NCBI GenBank assembly: GCA_013362805.1
Contig: JABFVL010000001.1
Coordinates: 42,672 to 106,671, forward strand
Origin: Mycobacteriales bacterium
GTDB lineage: Bacteria; Actinomycetota; Actinomycetes; Mycobacteriales; QHCE01
Direction: 5' to 3'
DNA: 64,000 nucleotides
Shown in pieces: positions 30,723 to 38,422 of the stretch. Both the position numbers and the translations under genes were made by a program. Every line of letters begins with the position of its first letter. Position 1 is the stretch's first letter. The notes below the pieces were generated by a model. It saw only the letters and a list, made by a program, of their open reading frames with translations. It had not been told where the DNA came from and searched no databases.

Positions 30723-31814
30723 TCAGAAGCGCAGGGTAGCCCCACATCCATCGGTCACTTTCTGGTCAGCGGGTATTTCCGTGAAGTTGCTATTGCTCAG
30801 TGTTGCCGCCCGCAGCAGCAGCGCGGGCGCTGGCATTTCAAATGCCGAATTGTCATCGAGCGGATGAGCCGAGGACGCGACCATCAGGGGCGAACGATCC
30901 GAGGACCATTTGCTAGGGCTCTGCGGGATATTCGCCGATAGCAATAGAGTTCCTACCCGTCCCTCAGCCAGGGCATCGGCGACGGTTGGGATGGAAGAGA
31001 CGCCGCTTCCGGTGCCAATTGCCGATGCGTACTCTTGGAAAGCTTTGTTGTGCGCGCGTTGGGAGGCTGCGGCAAGCCCATCGTCCAACGACTTGCGCAA
31101 ACTCGCTACCGCGTCCTGACCGCCCCGACCTCCTGAAATATCGACGATCTCGACATCGAGACCTTGCACGGCGGGTTGGTCACGAAGGGCGGCTGTCGCC
31201 TTATCGTCTCCGCCGACGAATACTACGGCGGCATCGACCGCGTTGACGGCGTCAACAATTTCCTCGGCCACGGCAGCGGCATTACGATCCCAGAGGTTCT
31301 GGGTTCGGCGATGGTAGGAAGCTTTTGAGGGTCCGCCAGTTTTTACTCGGGTGATGTGAAGTGTGCTGCCGTTGAAGGAGCGACTCAGCGTTGGGTCAAA
31401 GGCGCCGAGAGCATAGCCGTCGATCTCGGCGCCCTGCCGATCGATTGCGACGACAACGTAGGGGAGCTGGCGGTCTCGATCGAGAGCCGTTTCTAGTGCG
31501 TCGGCCACGGGTCCAGCGGTCGCTCTGTTGCGGGTAGGTGGTGCCGCGAGAGTGTGGACAGCCAATAGCTGGCCATCCGCCGCGAACAGCGCCTCGCCCT
31601 GCGCTCCGACGAGGTCGGGGGAGCCGCCTACCGCTTGTTCGATCGCGTTCAGCGTTGGGAGATCGGCGCCTTGATCCTGCAGATCCCGTTTGAGCCCCTG
31701 CCAGACGATTTCGATCCGCTTGTCCGCGTCTTGGTCTTCGCGGCTGGTATCCAAATGGACGGAGAGCACGGGACCGGGTACTTCGTACAGCGGCCGGAGA
31801 AACGAAAGTTCCAT
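30723..31814 (-). CDS. baeRF family protein (bacterial eRF1-like, Rv2629 type)
   Basis: 363 aa, cytosolic. The sequence starts MELSFLRPLYEVPGPVLSVHLDTSRED, typical of the baeRF2 family (archaeo-eukaryotic release factor 1 homologues), and has alternating alpha/beta segments including VVVAIDRQGAEIDGYALG, a YHRR element (SYHRRTQNLWDRNAAAVAEEI) and VFVGGDDKATAALRD. Members are thought to act on stalled or hibernating ribosomes; direct evidence is limited. The ATG at 31814 is chosen for GAGGAG seven bases upstream; the longer frame (18 more codons) lacks one. Confidence 0.85.
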   Translation of the reverse strand: MELSFLRPLYEVPGPVLSVHLDTSREDQDADKRIEIVWQGLKRDLQDQGADLPTLNAIEQAVGGSPDLVGAQGEALFAADGQLLAVHTLAAPPTRNRATAGPVADALETALDRDRQLPYVVVAIDRQGAEIDGYALGAFDPTLSRSFNGSTLHITRVKTGGPSKASYHRRTQNLWDRNAAAVAEEIVDAVNAVDAAVVFVGGDDKATAALRDQPAVQGLDVEIVDISGGRGGQDAVASLRKSLDDGLAAASQRAHNKAFQEYASAIGTGSGVSSIPTVADALAEGRVGTLLLSANIPQSPSKWSSDRSPLMVASSAHPLDDNSAFEMPAPALLLRAATLSNSNFTEIPADQKVTDGCGATLRF

Positions 31815-31972
31815 GACGTACTCCTCGACAAAACGGTCATTTATCGCCTTATCATGAACGAGGGGCACGTGAACTGTCGAACGAACGCTCCGTGAAAATG
31901 CGATCTAGTTGATTCGTCAATACATCACGACTTCGTATTGCGCACATGAGTACGCCAGCGGATTTCGTGCGG

Positions 31973-32806
31973 TTAGCTCGAAATGAGTCGCTCGATTCGC
32001 TCCAGAGTTTCTGCGCTAAGTCGCAGATCTGCGGCGGCGACATTTTCATCAAGGTGAGCGATGCTCGATGTGCCGGGGATTGGCAGGATTACCGGTGAAC
32101 GGTGTAGAAGCCATGCGAGTGAGAGCTGAGTGTTCGTGGCCCCTAGTTCGCTGGCTAGGGCCGTGATATCGGCGTGTGCGCCTGATGCCTCGGCAACCGG
32201 GCGCCAAGGCAGGAAAGCGATAGCCGCGGCCTCGCACGCTTCGAGTACTGGCTCATGTGTTCGGTCGAACATGCTGTACCGGTTTTGGACGCTCGCTATC
32301 TCGACCGTCTGCCGCGCTTGCGCGAGTTGGTCGACGGTGACTTCGGATAGGCCGATTTTTGCTACCTTGCCGGCCTCTTGAGCTTGCCGCAATGCTCCCA
32401 TTTGATCGGACAAGGGTATGTCGGAATCGATGCGGTGCAGCTGAAGCAGCTCTATGCTGTCCACTTTGAGCCGTGTGAGTGCGCGATCAATCTGCGCGTG
32501 CAAAACTTCCGGGCGTCCATTGATAGACATTTCATCGGCGCCGCTGGATCGCGTTATGCCGATCTTGGTAGTGATAAGCAGGTCTTCTGGATATGGATGC
32601 AGTGCATCCGCGAGAAGCTCCTCGTTTGCGCCCCAGCCGTACAGGTGGGCGGTGTCGATCAGGTTGATGCCTCGCTCGACTGCGTGCCGCGCCACCGTGA
32701 TCGAGGCTTCGCGGGCTGACTCTGGTGACGTGGCTAGTCGCATGGCGCCAAAGCCGAGCCGTCGAACGCGGCGATCTCCGCCGATGAAAAATGTGCTGGA
32801 TGGCAT
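31973..32806 (-). CDS. aldo/keto reductase
   Basis: 277-aa NADPH-dependent (beta/alpha)8 oxidoreductase. The N-terminal strand is VRRLGFGAMRLA. The catalytic Asp-Tyr pair is in INLIDTAHLYGWGANEELL, the Lys in DLLITTKIG and the His in IELLQLHRIDSD. The cofactor loop region is WLLHRSPVILPIPGTSSIAHLDENV. The substrate is unknown; the divergent TetR and the thioesterase suggest a stress or detoxification unit. ATG at 32806 with AAGGGG upstream; the longer frame would run through the divergent TetR promoter. Confidence 0.9.
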   Translation of the reverse strand: MPSSTFFIGGDRRVRRLGFGAMRLATSPESAREASITVARHAVERGINLIDTAHLYGWGANEELLADALHPYPEDLLITTKIGITRSSGADEMSINGRPEVLHAQIDRALTRLKVDSIELLQLHRIDSDIPLSDQMGALRQAQEAGKVAKIGLSEVTVDQLAQARQTVEIASVQNRYSMFDRTHEPVLEACEAAAIAFLPWRPVAEASGAHADITALASELGATNTQLSLAWLLHRSPVILPIPGTSSIAHLDENVAAADLRLSAETLERIERLISS

Positions 32807-32904
32807 GAGGTACCCCTTGGCTCGAGCGCCAACAGTAACAGCAGCTTTTCGCCGAAGATCCTGGTCGCTTATGAGGTTGAGCCACATGGATGCAAAAAAC
32901 TTAA

Positions 32905-32914
32905 CGACTGGTCG
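32905..32914. promoter_or_regulatory. candidate TetR operator between aldo/keto reductase and TetR genes
   Basis: CGAC-TG-GTCG inverted repeat inside GACTGGTCGGTC, about 15 bp upstream of the TetR -10, so covering the -35 zone. A repressor bound here would block its own gene and the divergent reductase. Inference from position. Confidence 0.4.
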
Positions 32915-32928
32915 GTCATATTGTGTGT

Positions 32929-32934
32929 TACGGT
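32929..32934 (+). promoter_or_regulatory. -10 box of leaderless tetR gene
   Basis: TACGGT is followed by 7 nt and the GTG at 32942. The same hexamer precedes scpA. Confidence 0.5.
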
Positions 32935-32941
32935 AGACCAC

Positions 32942-33571
32942 GTGATTGATGGACGACTTCAACGGGGAGAGCGGACCCGTCTCGCTGTGCTCGACGCAGC
33001 TGTCGCGCTCGCTTCAGTAGAGGGGCTCGAAGGGTTTTCCCTGGCGAGGCTCGCTCAAAACCGAGGTGTGAGCAAAGCTGGACTGTTCGCCCACTGGCCA
33101 AGTAAGCAACAACTTCAGCTCGCAATCGTGGAGCGCGCACAAGAACAGTGGGTCGAGTTCATCGTTCAGCCCGCGCTAAAGGAATCCAGTGCTGTCCGTC
33201 AACTATGGGCGCTACACGAAAAACGGCTCGGTTTTTACGAGAAAGGTGTGCTCCCAGGAGGTTGTTTCTTCGCCACGGTGGGTGCGGAACTCGCCGATCG
33301 ACCAGGCCCCATCAGTGATGCCATTGCCTCAGCCAACGAAAAATGGATGGATTTGCTTGTTGCCATTGCACGCCGAGCCATCAAAACGAGAGAACTTCGC
33401 GCAGAAACAAACCCCGAGCAACTCGGATTCGAGATCCAAGCGCTCGGCGAAGCCGTGATCGTCCACACTCATCTTCTTCATCGTGACCGTAGTTACCAAT
33501 ACGCCCGTCGTGCTGTTCTCGATCGGTTGCGGCATCTCTCTACAGACCCTCACATCCTTCCGGAGTCCTAA
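32942..33571 (+). CDS. TetR family transcriptional regulator
   Basis: 209 aa. N-terminal TetR HTH at about 10-55 (RGERTRLAVLDAAVALASVEG, SLARLAQNRGVSKAGLFAHWPSKQQLQLAIV). The C-terminal ligand domain is of the TetR_C-6/YxaF-like kind, with LPGGCFFATVGAELADRPGPI. A longer frame from TTG 32921 exists, but the GTG at 32942 is placed correctly behind TACGGT. Divergent from the aldo/keto reductase and followed one base later by the thioesterase gene; it is likely an autorepressor of both. Confidence 0.88.
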   Translation: MIDGRLQRGERTRLAVLDAAVALASVEGLEGFSLARLAQNRGVSKAGLFAHWPSKQQLQLAIVERAQEQWVEFIVQPALKESSAVRQLWALHEKRLGFYEKGVLPGGCFFATVGAELADRPGPISDAIASANEKWMDLLVAIARRAIKTRELRAETNPEQLGFEIQALGEAVIVHTHLLHRDRSYQYARRAVLDRLRHLSTDPHILPES

Positions 33572-33572
33572 T

Positions 33573-34013
33573 ATGACCGAACCCACTCACCCCGGACACA
33601 TTGAGTCAGTCCCGGTTCATTTCGAAGATCTTGACGCGATGGGCGTTGTGCACAACGGTCGCTACGTTCTGCTTCTAGAACGGGCGTTGTCCGCGTATTG
33701 GGCCGAACGTGGCTGGCCGTTTGACCCTTCTCGATCCCATTTCGCTGACATTGTCTTTGCGGTGAGGGAATTCACCATCACGTACCACGTACCGATCAAC
33801 ACGGTCGGCTTCGTCGCAGTGCATTTTTGGGTGGAGCGGCTGGGCACGAGCAGTGTGGTGTATGGCTTCCGAGTGATCTCGCAGGATCATACGGTCGTTC
33901 ACGCGGAAGGGCGTCGTGCACAGGTCAAAATCGACCCGACCAATCTGCGTCCCGCTCCAATAGGGGACACACTTCGAGATGCCATAGCCCCACTGCGCAC
34001 GAGCGCCCAATAA
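33573..34013 (+). CDS. hotdog-fold acyl-CoA thioesterase (4HBT type)
   Basis: 146 aa. The 4-hydroxybenzoyl-CoA-thioesterase-like signature HFEDLDAMGVVHNGRYVLLLERA contains the catalytic Asp, followed by strands FTITYHVPINTVGFVAVHFWVERLG and VVYGFRVISQDHTVVHAEGRRAQVKID. It hydrolyses an acyl-CoA or related thioester; substrate unknown. ATG at 33573 with CGGAG upstream, one base after the TetR stop, so co-transcribed with it. Confidence 0.88.
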   Translation: MTEPTHPGHIESVPVHFEDLDAMGVVHNGRYVLLLERALSAYWAERGWPFDPSRSHFADIVFAVREFTITYHVPINTVGFVAVHFWVERLGTSSVVYGFRVISQDHTVVHAEGRRAQVKIDPTNLRPAPIGDTLRDAIAPLRTSAQ

Positions 34014-34202
34014 GGCGGACCATGGACACCGGGACATTCGGTGCACCGGTGATCTTCACGCCGAACTCACCACTCATCGATCCGGCGACCTTCCCGGAAC
34101 CGTCGCTGCGCTAAACGCCAGCGGGCGTCGGCTCCAACCAGACCAGCGCATGCCGAGACCGCGCTAAGAGCGCGGTCAAGCGCAATCGTGCATGCTAGAT
34201 AA
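34014..34202 (+). other. intergenic stretch with short ORF and hairpin
   Basis: It contains a 30-codon ORF (34022-34114) with normal start and stop, no visible ribosome site and no recognised family; it may be a remnant or chance. At 34157-34177 there is a perfect 8-bp hairpin, GACCGCGC - TAAGA - GCGCGGTC, without a T-run. Just before arfB, CATGCT stands six bases from the GTG and may be a weak leaderless -10. Confidence 0.35.
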
Positions 34203-34634
34203 GTGAGCGCTGACCTTCCCATCACCGACCGGCTAGCCCTAGCGGGCGCGGAATTGTCCGAGCGTTTCTCCCGCAGCTCTGGCCCCGGCGGTCAGGGCGT
34301 CAACACCACGGATAGCCGAGTCGAGTTGTCTTTCGATCTGGTGCGTTCACAAAGCCTGCCTCCTTGGCTTCGAGACCGAGCGATCACAGCGCTAGGAAGT
34401 CGCCTCGTGGACGGAGTCCTTACGGTGGCCGCTAGCGAACACCGCGCGCAACTCGCCAACCGCACCGCCGCGCGTGAGCGACTTGCGCGACTGATGCGGG
34501 ACGCGATTGCGCCACCGGGAAAAATTCGACGGCCTACGAAGCCCTCGCGAGCCGCTAAAGAACGCCGCCTCCGGGATAAACGTCGACATGCGCTCCGAAA
34601 GCAACAACGTCGTTCAGATCCGCATAGCGACTGA
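34203..34634 (+). CDS. arfB: ArfB/YaeJ-type peptidyl-tRNA hydrolase (ribosome rescue)
   Basis: 143 aa. Rescues ribosomes stalled on truncated mRNA. The catalytic GGQ loop is in SRSSGPGGQGVNTTDSRVEL (usually GGQHVN, here G replaces H). The lysine/arginine-rich C-terminal tail (about 105-143, RPTKPSRAAKERRLRDKRRHALRKQQRR) is the segment that enters the empty mRNA channel. GTG start. Release factors proper are much longer. The window also carries a baeRF gene, so two ribosome-related accessory factors lie within 4 kb. Confidence 0.92.
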   Translation: MSADLPITDRLALAGAELSERFSRSSGPGGQGVNTTDSRVELSFDLVRSQSLPPWLRDRAITALGSRLVDGVLTVAASEHRAQLANRTAARERLARLMRDAIAPPGKIRRPTKPSRAAKERRLRDKRRHALRKQQRRSDPHSD

Positions 34635-34667
34635 ACTAAACGAGCAATGGGCACATTGCCGGATCGA

Positions 34668-35081
34668 TTAGCCTTTCACCCAGCCGGAGACACGCACTGT
34701 TCCATCCCCGGTGCCGCCGCCCTGACTTTGAGTAAGGAAATTGCCATCTAGGGTTGCGACGAGTTGAACGTTGCCAGAGCCGTGCTGAACAATGAGTTCC
34801 CACTCATGGCGCTTGTCATCGGCTGGCACATCTACGGATACCTCCCACGGCAAGACGGCTGAGGTGTCTTGCACGGTCTTGCCATCGAAGGTGTAGTTCA
34901 AGCTGTTGATGGGCGCATCCCCGGTCGCGGTTAAAACAAGAGCATGAGGCTCAACATTGGAAGACTTTCTCGCCCGCTTTGTAGCGGAGTCCGGAGCGTC
35001 ATCGCCGCAACTGGTGAGCAGGACAGATAGAGCAACGATGCCCATTGTCAGTAAGCGCAAGGTATGCGGCATGACTTTCAC
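34668..35081 (-). CDS. small lipoprotein (possibly MmpS-like)
   Basis: 137 aa. Signal peptide with lipobox LLTSC at about 21-25, then an acidic and polar linker, then a beta-rich domain from about residue 48 (LVLTATGDAPINSLNYTFDGKTVQ, LPWEVSVDVP, WELIVQHGSGNVQLVATLDG). The pattern resembles MmpS-type accessory proteins (ATGDA...SYT..., LPWE), but the similarity is judged by eye. No RND transporter is next to it. Convergent to arfB. Confidence 0.7.
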   Translation of the reverse strand: MKVMPHTLRLLTMGIVALSVLLTSCGDDAPDSATKRARKSSNVEPHALVLTATGDAPINSLNYTFDGKTVQDTSAVLPWEVSVDVPADDKRHEWELIVQHGSGNVQLVATLDGNFLTQSQGGGTGDGTVRVSGWVKG

Positions 35082-35593
35082 TGTAACGAGTTCGCTGGTC
35101 AGCCATGCCAGATCGGCCCGAAAAGAATCCTGTTAGGCCTGATTACGTACAGAGCGCTCAGCCTGGGCTCGTTGATGGCTCATGGCGTAGATCATCAGGG
35201 CTGGTCGATAAAACCGGCTACTGGCGCCTGCTCTGTATCACAGAGGACTGGGGGACCCTGAGTTGTGCGGAACCGGCGCCAATCATGGTGTCGCTTGGCT
35301 CAACCGCCAGGATGGTGGGTGCTGGTTCGTACGACGTAGTCCCCGCATCCACATTGTGCGGGCATCACCGAGAGCGGCAATGGTGTGAGCGGCTATCTTC
35401 GGGCCTGGCCTCCTGGTGCAGCTGTAGGTAGTGCCAATCATGTCGCATGTGGTCACCGACCAAGGATCTCACTTTTAGACGCATTCCTCGATAAGCGTGA
35501 TTGGCGGATTTCTGGGTGGGCTCAGCCCTATGATCGCTAACTCAGAAGTGCGGTCGCGATTCGGCGAATCCGCTTGAGCGCACGGAGATCTCA
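35082..35593. other. gene-poor stretch between lipoprotein and chorismate-lyase-like genes
   Basis: One ORF of 108 codons (35105-35431, plus strand, ATG) exists. It has no clear ribosome site, mixed third-position composition, many Trp, Cys and Arg codons toward its end and no recognised domain. It may be a decayed gene or chance. The rest shows no coding signal, RNA gene or strong repeat. Divergent promoters for the flanking genes must lie at its two ends. Confidence 0.4.
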
Positions 35594-36175
35594 TTGAATA
35601 GAACAGCAGTACGGCGCCAACGTGACCTCGTTGTCACCGACTTTTTCAAGGCGCAACAAAACCGGCCCGCCGATTTAGCCGATATAGATCTTGCGCAGCT
35701 TCCTTCTCACTTACGGGCTTTGCTGGTGACAGACAGCCAAGTGACCAGGTTTCTCGGCGCGGTGCGCCTCACGCCGATACTCGCCGATGTGCAAGCCTCC
35801 GACGTGGTGATGACAGAGCGAAACGCGGCCTGGCTTGACTCGTATGTCGGCCCCATCGTTCGTCGGCGCGTCGCTCTTCGTAGTGCTCTATCTGGGCAAG
35901 TGCACTGCTGGGCTCAAGCATTGCTCGCACAGAACCGGTTGTCTGAGTCGGTGCTCAGCGCTATTGATGAACACCCAAGCGGGTTAGGGGCTGCCCTCAA
36001 TGAGCTGCGCCCCGAGAATCGCCGGGAATTGCTCTGGTTTGGTCAGGCGACGCAGCCATGTTGGCCGACAGAGGAGCATGACGGGCTCCCGCTGCTTTCG
36101 CGCGCTTATCGGATTTGGTTGGATGACAAACCCATCGCTTTCGTCGAGGAATCTTTCATCACCCCGCCGAGGTGA
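35594..36175 (+). CDS. chorismate pyruvate-lyase / 4-hydroxybenzoate synthase-like protein (DUF98)
   Basis: 193 aa. The pattern LLVTDSQVTRFLGAVRLTPI, VRRRVALRSALSGQVHCWAQALL, GLGAALNELRPENRRELLWFG and LPLLSRAYRIWLDDKPIAFVEESFI fits the UbiC-like/DUF98 fold, which removes pyruvate from chorismate to give 4-hydroxybenzoate; in mycobacteria an enzyme of this family starts phenolic-lipid synthesis. No partner biosynthetic genes are near. The start is taken as TTG at 35594, with GGAG seven bases upstream. Confidence 0.75.
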   Translation: MNRTAVRRQRDLVVTDFFKAQQNRPADLADIDLAQLPSHLRALLVTDSQVTRFLGAVRLTPILADVQASDVVMTERNAAWLDSYVGPIVRRRVALRSALSGQVHCWAQALLAQNRLSESVLSAIDEHPSGLGAALNELRPENRRELLWFGQATQPCWPTEEHDGLPLLSRAYRIWLDDKPIAFVEESFITPPR

Positions 36176-36363
36176 CTGCAAAAGCGCCTGAGTTCATAAC
36201 AATGAGGGCATCGGGCCGCGTGTTTTGTTGGCACATTGTGTGCCTAGTTCAACGACATGGACCGCGAAGTTGTGAACGCTTGATATCACTTGTCCGTTTC
36301 TTGAGCACGTGTCTTTATCATGCGCGGCCTAAGCGCGTCGACTAGCTGCACGCAGCCTTGACG

Positions 36364-36381
36364 TGTTGACTAATGTCGACA
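36364..36381. promoter_or_regulatory. imperfect palindrome upstream of parA
   Basis: TGTTGAC - TAAT - GTCGACA, one mismatch in 7-bp arms, about 25 bp before the parA ATG, which has its own AGAGG site. It contains a TTGAC that could be a -35 box. The 230 bp between the chorismate-lyase-like gene and parA hold no gene. Confidence 0.3.
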
Positions 36382-36406
36382 CAATGACGGAGAGGTTTAA
36401 CGGCTT

Positions 36407-37312
36407 ATGGCTATGTCGACAAATAACGATTCGGGGGCGTTGGAACAAACAGCCCTGGATCTCGCGGCACTTGGCATCGTGTCCGCGAAACGCACCGACG
36501 AACGCCGCGCCCGGATCAATGTGGAGCCAGACCCAGTGACAGAACACGGACCCGCGCGAGTGATCGCGCTATGCAACCAAAAAGGTGGCGTAGGCAAAAC
36601 CACCACCACGATCAACCTGGGCGCCGCTCTAGCTGAGTGTGGGCGTCGTGTGCTGCTTGTCGACTTTGATCCGCAAGGCGCACTGTCTGTAGGCCTTGGA
36701 GTGAATCCATATGACGTTGAGCTGACGCTTTATAACCTCATGATGCAGTCTGGCGTGAAGTTCGAAGACGTCCGTGTTAAAAGCAATGTTGCTGGCCTAG
36801 AGTTGCTTCCCAGCAACATCGATCTGTCGGCTGCTGAAGTCCAATTGGTCACTGAAGTTGCCCGCGAGCAGTCATTGGCTCGAGTGCTCAAGCCCGTCAT
36901 GAATGACTACGACTACATCCTGATCGACTGCCAGCCTTCGCTCGGTCTGCTCACTATCAACGCGCTGACCGCCGCGCACGGCGTCATTGTTCCGCTGGAA
37001 TGCGAATTCTTCAGTCTCCGTGGCCTGGCCATGCTCATCGACACAGTGGACAAAGTTCGAGATCGGCTTAACCCTGATCTTGAGCTTGATGGCATTCTGG
37101 CCACTATGTACGATGCCCGAACTGTCCATTGTCGGCAGGTGCTTTCTCGTGTCGTAGAAGCCTTTGGCGATAAGGTTTATGAGACAGTCATCTCTCGCAC
37201 CGTAAAGTTCCCCGAAACCACGGTGGCCGGTGAACCCATCACTACATGGGCACCTGGTTCTGGGGGCGCCAAAGCGTATCGCGCACTTGCCAGGGAGGTT
37301 CTTGCCCCGTGA
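36407..37312 (+). CDS. parA: ParA-family ATPase
   Basis: 301 aa. The N-terminal extension (about 1-48) precedes the deviant Walker A NQKGGVGKTTTTIN (signature lysine K59, K64), the A' motif VLLVDFDPQGALS and Walker B YDYILIDCQPSLGLLTINAL. It matches the xerD-linked chromosomal ParA of actinomycetes (Rv1708) rather than the origin-proximal ParA, as no ParB or parS is near. Role: positioning of DNA or other cargo; exact cargo unknown. GTGA overlap with the next gene. Confidence 0.9.
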   Translation: MAMSTNNDSGALEQTALDLAALGIVSAKRTDERRARINVEPDPVTEHGPARVIALCNQKGGVGKTTTTINLGAALAECGRRVLLVDFDPQGALSVGLGVNPYDVELTLYNLMMQSGVKFEDVRVKSNVAGLELLPSNIDLSAAEVQLVTEVAREQSLARVLKPVMNDYDYILIDCQPSLGLLTINALTAAHGVIVPLECEFFSLRGLAMLIDTVDKVRDRLNPDLELDGILATMYDARTVHCRQVLSRVVEAFGDKVYETVISRTVKFPETTVAGEPITTWAPGSGGAKAYRALAREVLAP

Positions 37313-37707
37313 GACGTCAGGCCCGGCTCCCCGGGGCCGCAGAGTTGTTCCGCGTCACCTCCGAGCTGGCCACTGATGTTGCTGATCGGGTCGCTGACCG
37401 GGACCTTGGCACCCAACGTTCTACCGTTACGCCGCTTTCGGCGGCGCCATCCGCGCGTGGCCGCGCCCGCCCCTCCGGGGGCACCGGTCGGGTTAGACAT
37501 GATGAAAAGATCACGGTCTACATCTCTGCCGCTGAGCTTCTGCATCTCGAGAAGTCCCGGCTCGCGTTGCGCGCGGACCATGACATCGTGGTCGACCGTG
37601 GCCGCATCGTGCGGGAAGCCATCGCACAGGCGCTGGCTGAATTTGACGATGCCGGCGCTGCTTGCACTCTCGTTCGACGGTTGCTAGCCGAGGAACCAGG
37701 ACTGTAA
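37309..37707 (+). CDS. ribbon-helix-helix-like partner protein of ParA
   Basis: 132 aa. The N-terminal half (about 1-68) is polar and low complexity. The C-terminal half, HDEKITVYISAAELLHLEKSRLALRADHDIVVDRGRIVREAIAQAL given here in parts (KITVYISAAELLHLE, DRGRIVREAIAQAL), has the beta-strand-helix-helix pattern of CopG/Arc DNA-binding proteins. GTG start overlapping the parA stop. It likely works as the DNA- or partner-binding adaptor of this ParA in place of ParB (inference). Confidence 0.7.
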   Translation: MRRQARLPGAAELFRVTSELATDVADRVADRDLGTQRSTVTPLSAAPSARGRARPSGGTGRVRHDEKITVYISAAELLHLEKSRLALRADHDIVVDRGRIVREAIAQALAEFDDAGAACTLVRRLLAEEPGL

Positions 37708-37709
37708 CG

Positions 37710-38348
37710 ATGTTGTGGGCGCTGGGACAACCAGCGGCACTCGTGGGTCTTCTCCTGGCTTACTTTGGCGGTTTGATACTTCGTCGAACAGTGCACTATT
37801 TCGCTGAACCTCGTGGCGTGTATGGCGCATCGTGGGTCGAGCCCAGGCGAGATGTAGATCCATTTGGGGCCGTTGCCGCTGCCGTTGGCGGTGTTGGCTG
37901 GGGTAGGGCTCCGTCCGAACGCTGCCGCATATGGGGGGTCGTTGCGGCGCCATTGGTCATCATCGCGATTTCCATCGGGGTGTTGGGCGTGTATCAAGCG
38001 CTGGGTTACTCCAGTGTTCCGTTGGAGCTCGATAGTGGATCCGATGTGTTGCATGGTGCTCCTGGAGAGCCGGTGGAGCAATGTGTCCTCGCCTTCGGCG
38101 TAGGGTTGCTCGCATTCGGGCTGGTGGCGCTCATCCCCATTCCGCCACTAGACGGCTGGCGCATTCTCACCGCTCTGAATAAACGGCCTAGCCTAGGCTT
38201 TCAAAAAGCTGACTATTGGCTCGGCGAGCAGAACTTGGGCATCGCCATATTGCTCGCTTGTTTGCTACTACCGATTTTCAGAGGGTTGCCGGTGTTGTTG
38301 GCGCTGCTTGATCTGGTGATTACTCCCGTGTTGCGCGCGTGGGTCTAA
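37710..38348 (+). CDS. M50-like membrane protein lacking the HExxH motif
   Basis: 212 aa with about four to five membrane helices. The helix LVALIPIPPLDGWRIL resembles the second site-2-protease motif (NPxPPLDG), but the zinc motif HExxH expected in the first helix is absent (LRRTVHYFAEP). It may be an inactive M50 homologue with a scaffolding role, or a divergent family. The ATG at 37710 is two bases after the preceding stop, with AGGA upstream, so it belongs to the parA operon. Confidence 0.65.
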   Translation: MLWALGQPAALVGLLLAYFGGLILRRTVHYFAEPRGVYGASWVEPRRDVDPFGAVAAAVGGVGWGRAPSERCRIWGVVAAPLVIIAISIGVLGVYQALGYSSVPLELDSGSDVLHGAPGEPVEQCVLAFGVGLLAFGLVALIPIPPLDGWRILTALNKRPSLGFQKADYWLGEQNLGIAILLACLLLPIFRGLPVLLALLDLVITPVLRAWV

Positions 38349-38422
38349 AACGCACAGGGCTAGGCCCAGCTGGCTGAAACCAACGAGGCCTAGCATTGTG
38401 CGGGGCTGCGGCCGCATCCATC

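Noticed and set aside
37710..38348. Active site-2 protease
   Set aside because: The HExxH zinc motif is missing; only the PPLDG segment resembles M50 proteases.
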